From: Mikania micrantha
Taxonomy: Eukaryota > Streptophyta > Magnoliopsida > Asterales > Asteraceae
Assembly: GCA_009363875.1 (NCBI GenBank)
Contig: CM018683.1
Span: 39,392,804-39,456,803, forward strand
Direction of reading: 5' to 3'
DNA length: 64,000 nucleotides
Positions within the stretch are counted from its first letter, which is position 1; every line of letters starts with the position of its first letter. This document shows, piece after piece, positions 23,601-31,950 of the stretch. The notes beneath the pieces were generated by a model. The model saw only the letters and a list, made by a program, of their open reading frames with translations. It was not told the origin of the DNA and made no database searches. A program made the position numbers and the translations under genes.

Positions 23601-24619
23601 GCATAATGTTCACTTCTTTTGAACCCCTGCAACAAATTGCAAATATGAGTTCCACATCCGGTATCTAGTACCCATGTGTTAGAAGAAATAACATTTAGCT
23701 CAACTTGTATCATAAAATTTGTACCTGAGGTTTGCCCCGCATCCCTCTTAGCTTTCAACTCTTTGAGATAGACCGGACAATTGCGTTTCCAATGGCCTAT
23801 CTCACCACATTCAAAACATGGGTCATCTTTAGCAACCTTTTGCTTCTTTTCTTTCGGTTTGGTTGGTTCCATTTTAGCTTTTCCCTTACCCTTCCCCTTG
23901 ACGTGCCCTTTCCCTTTAGCAACACTTGCCTTAGGGTCGGGGTGGTTCCTCTTCTTACTACCTCCCTCATTGATCGTAAGGACCGGTAAAACCTTTTTAC
24001 CCATACCCGCCTCGGCCGTTTTGAGCATTGCATGAAGCTCACCAATGCTCTTGTCCCATCCATTCATATTATAATTCATAACAAAGGTTTCAAACCTTTT
24101 GGATAGGGAGTTAAGGATCAAATCCGTAGCTAACTCATTTGAGACACGGCAGTTAAGTCTCTCGAGGCGATCAATGTGGCTTTTCATCTTGAGAACATAA
24201 GATGAAACTGATTGGGTCTCGTCCATCCGACATGCATGAAGTGCTCGAACCGTTTCGAACCGTTCCACCCTAGATTGTTGTTGGAACATTTCCTTCAACT
24301 GGGTGATCATATCATAAGCATTGTGGTTCTCAAAGTCCTTCTGTAAATCGGAAGTCATACTCGCCAACATTAGACATGAGACTTGCACGGAGTCCTCGAC
24401 GTACTTGACCCAATCGTTAAAGGCTTCCACGTCATTCTCATCGGGTTGATCGGGAATAGGATCGTCCAACACATAGGATTTCTTCTCTTGCTTGAGAACA
24501 ATTCTCAAGTTTCGGTACCAATCCATGAAGTTCCCATGGTTAAGACGTTCCTTTTCGAGGATGGTTCTTAGTGATAGGTTGTGGACGTTCGGGTTTGCGT
24601 TGTTGTTGTTAGCTGCCAT
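20603..24619 (-). CDS. Gag-Pol polyprotein of copia element N, uninterrupted, 1338 residues
   Basis: A single frame encodes every part of a copia element. A UBN2-type gag lies at residues 30-215, followed by a lysine-rich stretch and one CCHC knuckle, CFECGEIGHWKRNC, near 267. The protease motif is WVLDTGCGTHIC near 317. The integrase zinc finger starts LWHCRLGHINKNRM and ends CESCLQGK (458-500). The DDE core has IHSDVCGPF, LRTDRGGEY and NGVSERRNRTL (about 519-620). Reverse transcriptase runs from KVVGSKWVFKKK (near 860) through YVDDILLFGN (near 1030). RNase H has GYTDASF, STTESEYIAA and FCDNEGAIAQ and ends near the C-terminus. No catalytic residue is missing. With near-identical LTRs this is a good candidate for a recently active element. 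Confidence 0.97.
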   Translation of the reverse strand: MAANNNNANPNVHNLSLRTILEKERLNHGNFMDWYRNLRIVLKQEKKSYVLDDPIPDQPDENDVEAFNDWVKYVEDSVQVSCLMLASMTSDLQKDFENHNAYDMITQLKEMFQQQSRVERFETVRALHACRMDETQSVSSYVLKMKSHIDRLERLNCRVSNELATDLILNSLSKRFETFVMNYNMNGWDKSIGELHAMLKTAEAGMGKKVLPVLTINEGGSKKRNHPDPKASVAKGKGHVKGKGKGKAKMEPTKPKEKKQKVAKDDPCFECGEIGHWKRNCPVYLKELKAKRDAGQTSGTNFMIQVELNVISSNTWVLDTGCGTHICNLLQGFKRSEHYAKGEISLFMGNGAKVHVEAQGDYVLKLPSGLEVILKNILYAPSLTRNIISVSLLRQYGYDFKFVDNDIHVSLNHVFYFKAMPCNGIYELVHDNTTYHSSMYQATTKRLKLDLSDSYLWHCRLGHINKNRMQKLQKNGLLKTNENDSFDVCESCLQGKMTKAPFSGTNERAKDLLGIIHSDVCGPFNPITRNGERYFITFTDDYSRYGYVYLLRHKHESFEMFKIFKNEVENQLSKTVKILRTDRGGEYLSSEFQEYLRSCGIVSQLTPPGTPQHNGVSERRNRTLLDMVRSMMARNTLPLSFWGFALLSAARILNMAPTKKVERTPFEIWHGKVPSLSYLKVWGCEAYPKQYTQNKLKARSTKCIFVGYPRDCMGYYFYDPTEQKVFIARKAEFLETKFLSEGTSGRTVELEEVQDSQDDTHLVDTSNQHEDVENDHVDDQDTQNIRRSGRISVPPERYGFFMDGCYVVDSDEPTTYRDAMSKPDFDKWQEAMNIEMQSMYDNQVWELVTPPLKSKVVGSKWVFKKKTDMHGNLDTYKARLVAKGFTQTQGVDYDETFSPVAMLKSIRILFAIAAYYDYEIWQMDVKTAFLNGYLEEDVHMEQPEGFVDPKHPNKVCKLKKSIYGLKQASRSWNHRFDDEVKKFGFIKNADEACVYKKASGSIITFLVLYVDDILLFGNDIPTLQGVKAWLGSCFSIKDLGEAAYILGIKIYRDRSRRLIGLNQSAYIDKVLKRFKMENSKKGLVPIQKGTILSRSQCPSSKVEQERMNGVPYASAIGSIMYAMICTRPDVSCALSMTSRYQQNPGNSHWMAVKSILKYLRNTKDMFLIYGSGEEELVVKGYTDASFQTDRDDSRSQSGYVFIMNGGAVSWKSSKQDVVALSTTESEYIAASLAAQEAAWLRKFIADLGVVATIQDPLEIFCDNEGAIAQIKEPRAHQKTRHIERRFNYIRDEVEKGKICIRKVHTDQNIADPFTKLLERTKHESHTCSLGLRYSSDWT

Positions 24620-26071
24620 CTACAATTTTCAAAGTTCAATTTTAGTATTTTTAATATCAATGTATTTTAATTACTAATACCCTTTTATGTCTCATAGACA
24701 ATTAATAATTAAAATCTAGAATCCAACGTTACATTTAAATATTGGTTAGGTGATCTTTATCCCTTTATTTAAATTAACAAGGTAGTCAATGTTTTGACAA
24801 TTGTAACCTATTACAATTTCTAGTGTATGGGATCGGTTTAAACATCTTATGTTTTGTTTGGCATGTTTATCCCATCAACACCTTTTGTACGTCATGCTTC
24901 GGTGACCCTAATGCATGATTTCCAAATCAAGTCGTCCTACTTAAACACACGTGTGATTTTACAAATACAAGTGGTTAGGTGACCTTTATCCCACAAATAC
25001 GGTAATTTCACCTCAACTTCACAAGTTTCTAAGTTTATGGTTAGGTGACCTTTATCCCATAAATAAGTTGCAAGTGAATTGAGTGTTGTTTAAAAGGATG
25101 GTGTTAAAACTTGTTTTGTAAAGGGTCTTTATAGTTTCTAAAATTCTAGTTTTTAGAAAAACCTTTTATACCATACTATTTGTATGCATTCAAATACATG
25201 GTATTTATATAAAAAATAATTTTGTTTTTGATTCCTTTTAATGAAACTCATTTTTATTAAATCATTAACCTTTAATAAACCATTTTATTAAATCCTTTAA
25301 TGATTTTTAAAGAACCAATTTTATGTTTGTTTTATCTTATTTGTTTAACTAGTTTTATCAATTTTCTACTAAAATGTCAAACTTATTCAAACAACCAAAC
25401 ATAAAATATAAGTGCATAACCATAGGCAACTATTTTGACCACACTTGCTTGCCATAACAAGTGTGTCAAAAGGTCATTCCTAAGGGTAAAAACATGACAC
25501 AATGTTGTGTTGATGAACTCCCACTTGAACTCGCATCCAAATGCTTCAAGTATTCCTTTTGTGTTGTGATTCCACCACCATCTTTAGGCACCTTCTTTGT
25601 CTTACAAATCAGCCCCAAAATGCTTGTTACATAGAAAAAATCCTAATACATTTTTTCTAGAAAAATAAAGTGCAACCTAATCTATTTTTACATATCAAAT
25701 GAAACAAATAAATTACATGCCTTTATTTCAACCAAATAAAATCACAACCACAAACAATCAAACACAAGGTCATGGCTAGGTTATTTGCACCAAAATACAT
25801 CCAAATGCATACACAAAAAAACGTAACATGGTCCCTTTTCTAACCCAAAATTTCAGCCAACACAAACCAAATCCAAGTGGGTTTTTGTCCAAACAAACAA
25901 ACCATCTTATGATTTTAATTTTTCAAGATTCTTACATGCATATAAAAGTAATATCTTGAAAAACAAAGGGATTTCCATGTGTGAAATTTCCAGCCCACTT
26001 TTTACTCAAAAAGGACCCGAAAATTTCGATTTTTTGAAGCATGCATCCATATAACCGGCTCTTGATGCCAT
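24620..26071 (-). other. 5' leader and primer binding site of element N
   Basis: About 1.4 kb of AT-rich untranslated leader lies between the LTR and the ATG, long for a copia element. The primer site on the minus strand is TGGCATCAAGAGCC (26070-26057), matching initiator tRNA-Met with changes. The phrase GGTTAGGTGACCTTTATCCC recurs near 24745, 24970 and 25040, forming a loose direct repeat in the leader. Confidence 0.75.
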
Positions 26072-26996
26072 TGTTGGGTTTTGTAGATGTTTATCAAAGT
26101 CATATTAACCATTAATATGTAAAAACGCAGCGGAGTTATAATCAAAAACCATTTTGAGATTAGTTAGTTTATGTATCATATACACTTGTTAAAACAAAAC
26201 CCAAATACAAAGGATCTTTATATGGAAGAACATGCTATCAAAAACTCATAACAACATCATGAACTACCTCTTGAAACTCAGATTTGGAAGTGTAGAAGAT
26301 GATGTTTGAAAGCTAATCTTCAATGTAGAAGACCTCAAGCTTGTATACCCCAAGCTTCCAACAAGAACACCTTTGAATACTAGGATCTCAACACCAATAT
26401 TTCAGCTCAAATACCCTTTTAAAACTGAAAAGAACAGCCCCTAAGCTGCTGTTATTTTCGTGAGAATGAGAGCAAGAAAAGAGAGAAAAGGCTTTCAACT
26501 TTTCTAGTGAGAGAGAGAGTGTATCTTGCATGTAAGTTGCTTGCACATGTAAAAGATCAACTTAAATCAAGTGGGTAAGGCTTTTGCAGCCAAAAAAAAG
26601 CTGAAAAATCTGCCCCCAATGGAAGGGTTTGCTTTTAAAATATCCCACCTATTTTGTTTAATCTTAATTAATCAAACCATTTAATTAATTTGTGACATGT
26701 AACAAATATATGTCACATTACATGAACCTAAATAATGTTATATAACCTCTTAAATAACAATATTTAGTAATCTCTCAAAATAAATAAACCCATGTTATTT
26801 ATTAATTTCTCAAGTGCATCTATTTAGAAAACCACTTTCTAAATGTATTAAGTGTTGTAATTTATTTAATTGATCAAATCAATAAATAAATTTTGCAAGG
26901 TGTTTGTCTAGCTTGTTATTGGGTATGACCCGACTTGGATCATATCACACTAGCCACATCAATTTAATATGTATCTTGGGCAGATCGAATCCTACA
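26072..26996 (-). repeat. 5' LTR of element N (right copy)
   Basis: It is near-identical to 18910-19833. The promoter for the minus-strand transcript should lie in this copy. The outer target duplication GTTGG follows at 26997-27001. Confidence 0.95.
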
Positions 26997-27001
26997 GTTG
27001 G

Positions 27002-27693
27002 AAGAATTAATCGCATTCATCCTCAAGAGAACATAATTGGAAGTCCTTTGGATGGAGTTAAGACAAGACATCAGATTTCTTCATTTGGTCTTGCTGACAT
27101 TCTTGATTTTGCAGATGCAAGCTTTTGTGCTCACTCCTGTTTTATTTCTCAAGTTGAAGCGCGTACTGTCACTGAAGCTCTCAAGGAAGGGTCATGGGTT
27201 GATGCTATGCAATAAGAACTTTTGCAGTTCAAAAAGTTAGGTGTCTGGAAATTGGTTGACAAACCCAAAGGTGCAAAAGTCATTGGCACTCGATGGGTTC
27301 TTCGTTGCAAGATAGATGATCACGGGATCATAGTGCGAAACAAGGCACGTCTGGTGGTTCAAGGATTCAGACAGATAGAAGGGTTGGACTACAATGAGGT
27401 GTTTACTCCGGTTGCTAGACTTGAAGCAATTCGTATCTTCTTGGCTTATGCATCCTCTAAAAGGTTTAAGGTTTATCAAATGGATGTCAAGATTGCGTTC
27501 CTTCATGGTGTGATCAGTGAAACCGTGTATGTCAGTCAACCTCCCGGGTTTGAGGATCCATTGCATCGTGACCAAGTCTACAAGCTAGACAAGGCCTTAT
27601 ATGGATTGCATCAAGCTCCACGAGCGTGGTATGAGACACTTTCTACTCACCTTCTGAACAACGGGTTCATAAGAGGTGTCATTGACTGCACAT
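27002..27693 (+). pseudogene. Element A pol, middle part: start of reverse transcriptase
   Basis: It continues the frame of 17264-18909 once N is set aside. There is a linker to 27212, then a TAA stop at 27213-27215 where other copies have a glutamate. Next come KLGVWKLVDKPKG, TRWVLRCKIDDHG, KARLVVQGFRQ, VYQMDVKIAFLHG and KLDKALYGLHQAPRAWY, the fingers and palm of a copia reverse transcriptase. The reading is cut at 27693 by the hAT-like insertion and resumes at 28716. Confidence 0.93.
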
Positions 27694-28707
27694 TAGGGGT
27701 GTTCAAAATAACCGAAAACCGTTTAAAAACCGTTGTCCAAACCGTAACCGTATCCAAAATAAACCGAACCGTATTGTGAATTCGGTTTTCGGTTCGGTTC
27801 TAAACCGTAACCGTATTGTGAATTCGGTTTTCGGGTCGGTTTACGGTTCTAATATTTTTTTGAATTCGGTTTATTCGGTTATTCGGTTTAAACCGTTTAA
27901 ACCGTATTAAAATTTAAATATACTATTTTTATTTATTTATTTTGACACTCATGAAACTAGCCCTAATCCCCAAATTCCTTTCATAATCGGGATTCAGCCA
28001 AGCACCCCACTTTCCAGGTGCTTGAAAGGAGTTTCTATCCTTCTTGACATTGAGCATTCCAGCCGACACCCATGAAGACGACGACCGACCCTCGTCCCTC
28101 TCACCCCCATCCCCCCTCGAAGATGAAGGCATGAAATCGATCTCCCCTATGGCAGTCGTTCCTCGTAATCCAGTCGGCAACCCTCACCCCAATCGGCATC
28201 GACATCCGTCCCGGTCGTTCCTCTTCTTCCCGCCGGTAGTCACTCACGTCTCTGTTCCAGCAGGCCGCTCATGATTAGCCCTCGTAAGCAATTTCAAGGC
28301 TTTTGATTGTGATTTCAGTTCTTTTGTAGCAGCTATTTTCTTAGGCAAAAGAACAGGTATGAAGTTTCAAGTATGTTGTAATCAATTAGGCTGTAAATGT
28401 GTGTTATGCATATTGTTAATTTGTGTTGATGGCACTATATGGATTTTGGAATGCAAATAGTTTAGAAACTAAAGAAATTTTGAAAAAAAAAACTCATTTA
28501 CAAGAATACGGTTGAAATCGGTTTAATTCGGGTTGTTCGGTTATTAACCGAATCCGAACCGATTCGAATACGGTTGAATTCGGTTCGGTTTACCTTATCC
28601 TGAATACGGTTCGGTTCGGTTTACGGTTGGGTTAAAAAAATGCAAAACCGTTTAAACCGAACCGAATAAACCGTTTAAACCGCAAACCGAACCGTTGAAC
28701 ACCCCTA
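27694..28707. mobile_element. Non-autonomous hAT-like DNA element, 1014 bp
   Basis: The terminal inverted repeats are TAGGGGTGTTCAA and TTGAACACCCCTA. The 8-bp target copies CTGCACAT (27686-27693) and CTGGACAT (28708-28715) differ at one base, and removing the element restores the A pol frame. Both sides carry dense AACCG and CGGTTCGG subterminal repeats (27705-27910 and 28510-28700), typical of hAT ends. The core (27930-28490) codes for no transposase. Short ORFs in it are not convincing; its GC-richer stretch (28060-28270) might be captured host sequence. Confidence 0.9.
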
Positions 28708-28715
28708 CTGGACAT

Positions 28716-29734
28716 TATTCATCCGTGAGAAGGACAGTGATTTACTCTTGGTGCAAGTATATGTGGACGACATAATTTTTGGTTCCACAAATGATAGTCT
28801 GTGCAAGGAATTCGAGAAGGTTATGAAAGAAAAATTTGAAATGAGTTTTATGGGAGAGATGAAATCTTTCTTGGGCTTGCAGGTGGATCAGTCTGAGGCA
28901 GGGATTTTCATTCATCAAACCAAATACGTTGGTGACATTCTGAGCCGGTTCAGTATGTCTGATGCAAAGCCTGCTGATACCCCACTGGCCATTAATCACG
29001 GGATTACTCCAGATGAAAAGGGGGAGTTAATTGATGCCACTCTGTACCGAGGAATGATCGGATCTCTTATGTATCTTACTGCTTCTTGGCCAGATATCAT
29101 GTTCGCTACTTGCTTGTGTGCACGCTATCAATCAAAACCAAGAGTATCTCATCTCATTGCTGTCAAACGGATTATGCGTTATCTGAAGGGTACACTGGAA
29201 CTTGGCTTATGGTACCCTAATGATGATAACTTTGAGCTTACTGCATATAGTGATTCAGATTATGGTGGATGCAAGAGAGATTTCAAATCAACATCTGCAG
29301 GATGTCAGTTCTTTGGAAACCGGTTAGTCACCTGGCAGTGCAAGAAGCAGACGTCGGTGTCTACTTCAACCTGTGAAGCTGAATACATTGCTGCTGCTAG
29401 TTGCTGTTCACAAATCATTTGGATTCAACAGCAACTCAGGGACTATGGGTTACATTTTTCTAACACTCCTATATATGTTGATAATACTGCAGCCACAGTT
29501 GTCACTAAAATTCCTGTTCAGCACTCCAAAACCAAACACATCGACATTAAATATCACTTCATACGTGATTGTTTTGAAAAGAAATTAATCGATGTAATGA
29601 AAATTCACACCGATCACCAAAAAGCCGATCTTTTTACAAAAGCATTTGACAAACCCAGATTTTTATATCTGTTATCGGTTAATGGTGTTTTCCAAAAGGA
29701 TGAAGTTCAATCCTCATATGAGTCTAATAAATGA
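28716..29734 (+). pseudogene. Element A pol, last part: reverse transcriptase palm and RNase H
   Basis: The catalytic box reads VQVYVDDIIFGS (YVDD at 28760-28771). It is followed by MKSFLGLQVDQ, GSLMYLTASWPDIMF and the RNase H region with AYSDSDYGG, STCEAEYIAAAS and IYVDNTAAT, then KHIDIKYHFIRD and ADLFTKAFDKPRF. This segment itself is open to TGA at 29732-29734, but as part of a pol with an upstream stop, a lost protease aspartate and two insertions it is not functional. It matches element B at 2980-4121. Confidence 0.93.
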
Positions 29735-29853
29735 TCATCATTTTTCTTTGCTAGTCTTTGCTTTGTTTATTTTAGTCCAGTTCTTAAATTTTGTCTTTTA
29801 TAGTTTATTTTCTTCATCAAAAACTCAAAAAGATTTTCTGTTTTTAGGTTTTT

Positions 29854-29862
29854 AGGGGGAGA
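29854..29862 (+). other. Internal polypurine tract after pol of element A
   Basis: AGGGGGAGA lies 120 bases after the pol stop. Extra polypurine tracts in this interval are a known Sirevirus feature; the terminal one is at 35445-35453. Confidence 0.6.
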
Positions 29863-29877
29863 TATTCTGTTATTTGA

Positions 29878-30012
29878 AAAACCAAGAACAATAGAAAATT
29901 TGAAAAACCAAAAACAATAGAAAATTTGAAAAACCAAAAACAATAGAAAATTTGAAAAACCAAAAACAATAGAAAAATTGAAAAACCAAAAACAATAGAA
30001 AAATTAAAAAAA
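29878..30012 (+). repeat. 26-bp tandem repeat, five copies
   Basis: The unit is AACCAAAAACAATAG then AAAATTTGAAA. It lies right after the internal polypurine tract of element A. The last copies have AAATTG for AATTTG. Confidence 0.9.
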
Positions 30013-31019
30013 TTGAGATGGTTTTTCTTTATAAGTAATACATTAATATATCATGTCATAGAAGCAGAAATGAATGTATAAGCATTAAACACATGAAAAC
30101 TGTGATGGGATGTACTGATAGGCTGACTATACCGAATGAATAAACAACTTGCGATAACTTAGAAAGTTTGATCCGTGGGACTCATTTTATAAAACCACTT
30201 GAGTGAGAAACGGTTTTTGACTCAAATCAAGCATACAACTGTCATCATGGAATCAAATGAGGTTTCATTCAAAGAAAAATAAAGGCAAGCTGGTATTAAG
30301 CTTGAAGAAAATCAAAAACAAGCTGGTATTAAGCTTGATGAAAAACAAAAACAAGCTGGTATTAAGCTTAAAGAAAACCTAATGCAAGCTGGTATTAAGC
30401 TTGAGAAATACTTAAAAAATTAAGTTCGATTCCATACATGTGCCATATTGCTGGGACAGACATAGCTCAAGCCATCCATTTGGATAGAACAAGAAAAACA
30501 CAAAAAGATAATAATGTTTGAATCTTTTTGAATTCATGATGACTGGTTTTAAGATATGCAGAAATGAGTTTTGAAATGACTTTGATCTTTAATGGTGAAA
30601 TGAAATGGGGAACTCAATCAGAAAATATGAGTGATCATAAAGTTTGTTTAGTAGTTGTGTATTGTTCGGTTTAATTTTTGGACAAACATATCAGTAATCG
30701 TATCATAATGAAATTGTGTTTGAAGTAAAGCATTCATCGAAGACAACGTGATGTGATAAGAGATATGTATTATTTTATTAATGGACTTCTCACAAAAACA
30801 TGTGGTTAATTGTCTTTAGTTACTACTTGTATAGTCGTATTTGTTGTTTCAGAAAAATACAGAAAGATTTTCTATTTTAAATTTTATTTTAGATGATCAT
30901 TTGTAGATTCGGATGTCTGTCATATCTGAATTCTGAACCACCCAAACATATCTTCATAAATTGTCAAAAAAATTTTTTGTTCAAAATGCCATATATTGAA
31001 AATTTTGAGTTTTGGGTGT
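30013..31019 (+). other. Non-coding interval of element A with a 30-bp tandem repeat
   Basis: Four copies of a 30-bp unit containing CAAGCTGGTATTAAGCTT lie at 30285-30410. Elsewhere the stretch is AT-rich with no credible ORF. The AAGCTT word makes each unit partly palindromic. Confidence 0.8.
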
Positions 31020-31870
31020 TGACATCTCTCATTCGTCCGAATGAGAGATAAAGTTCATTCATTCGGCCGAATGACCTCATTCTGCGAATGAGTCATTCGA
31101 CCAAATCAATCAAACAAAGTTTTCATCATTCGACGAATGAAGGGTGTCGAATGTCTCATTCGACATTCTCATTCGGCGAATAAGTGTTGTCGAATGTCTT
31201 ATTCGTAACTCTCATTCGGCGAATGAGACTGAGTCTGAACCGACCTTTCGTCTAGCTCATTCGGCGAATGAGCTTGGCTATATAATAGTCTTTCGGCCGA
31301 ATGAGGGTCATTCGAACATATTTACCTTCGCCACATCAGAGATTCTCCATTCGGCGATTGTCACTTGAATCCTTTTCATTTGATTTTCTGTGATTGTTTT
31401 TAACCCTGCTTCTGACCACCAAGTTCTATTTCATCTCAGGTACATGGAGAATGATTAACAGACATTTTCAACCATGGATTCATCGAAAACAGATTGAACT
31501 TTTAGAATCTAGGGTTTTGTTTATCGCCGTTTAAATAGACTATCAAAATGGGATTGAAACTACCTAAGACCTGTTTTAAAAGTCTTAGTCGGTTGATTCT
31601 GAGTGTGTGTATGCAAATTTTTTGGACTGATTCTTGGTTTTGAAAAAGGGGATTTTGAATTCAAAATGGGCGCCGAATGTCGTCATTCGGCGAATGACTC
31701 ATTCGGCGAATGAAGCTCATTCGACGAATGGGTCACTCGACGAATGACTAGCCTAGCTTATGTCTCATTCGGCGAATGATGTCTATTCGACGAATGATAT
31801 CCATTCGGCGTATGAGTCATTCGATCATAGGTTTCATTCGGCGAATGAATCTCATTCGACCAAAATGTTG
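31020..31870. repeat. Dense CATTCGGCGAATG array upstream of the env-like ORF of element A
   Basis: More than twenty copies or half-copies of CATTCGGCGAATGAG, CATTCGACGAATG and relatives lie in two blocks (31025-31360 and 31675-31865). The array ends about 80 bases before the ATG of the third ORF. The motif is that of A's own LTR. It suggests a second control region or promoter for the third ORF; this is inference. Confidence 0.9.
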
Positions 31871-31950
31871 AACCTTGAATATGTTTTTCTGATTTCTATT
31901 TTCTGCCTAACTGAATTGCACTAACATGTTTGTTTCTTCTGTTGTTCAGT

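Larger units (their letters stand above)
18910..26996 (-). mobile_element. Young, apparently complete Ty1/copia element N, inserted in element A
   Basis: The LTRs are at 18910-19833 (924 bp) and 26072-26996 (925 bp), begin TGTTGGG and end CCTACA in plus orientation, and are flanked by a perfect GTTGG duplication (18905-18909 and 26997-27001). By eye I find only one substitution (G/A near 19367 and 26529) and one extra A in a homopolymer. The single coding frame (24619-20603) is open throughout. The element is therefore very recent and could be autonomous. Its lineage within copia was not settled; it is not a Sirevirus, having no third ORF and a single-knuckle gag. Confidence 0.97.

Noticed and set aside
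27929..28274. Opposed ORFs in the core of the hAT-like element
   Set aside because: Low-complexity, proline- and serine-rich, on both strands over the same bases; no transposase motif.
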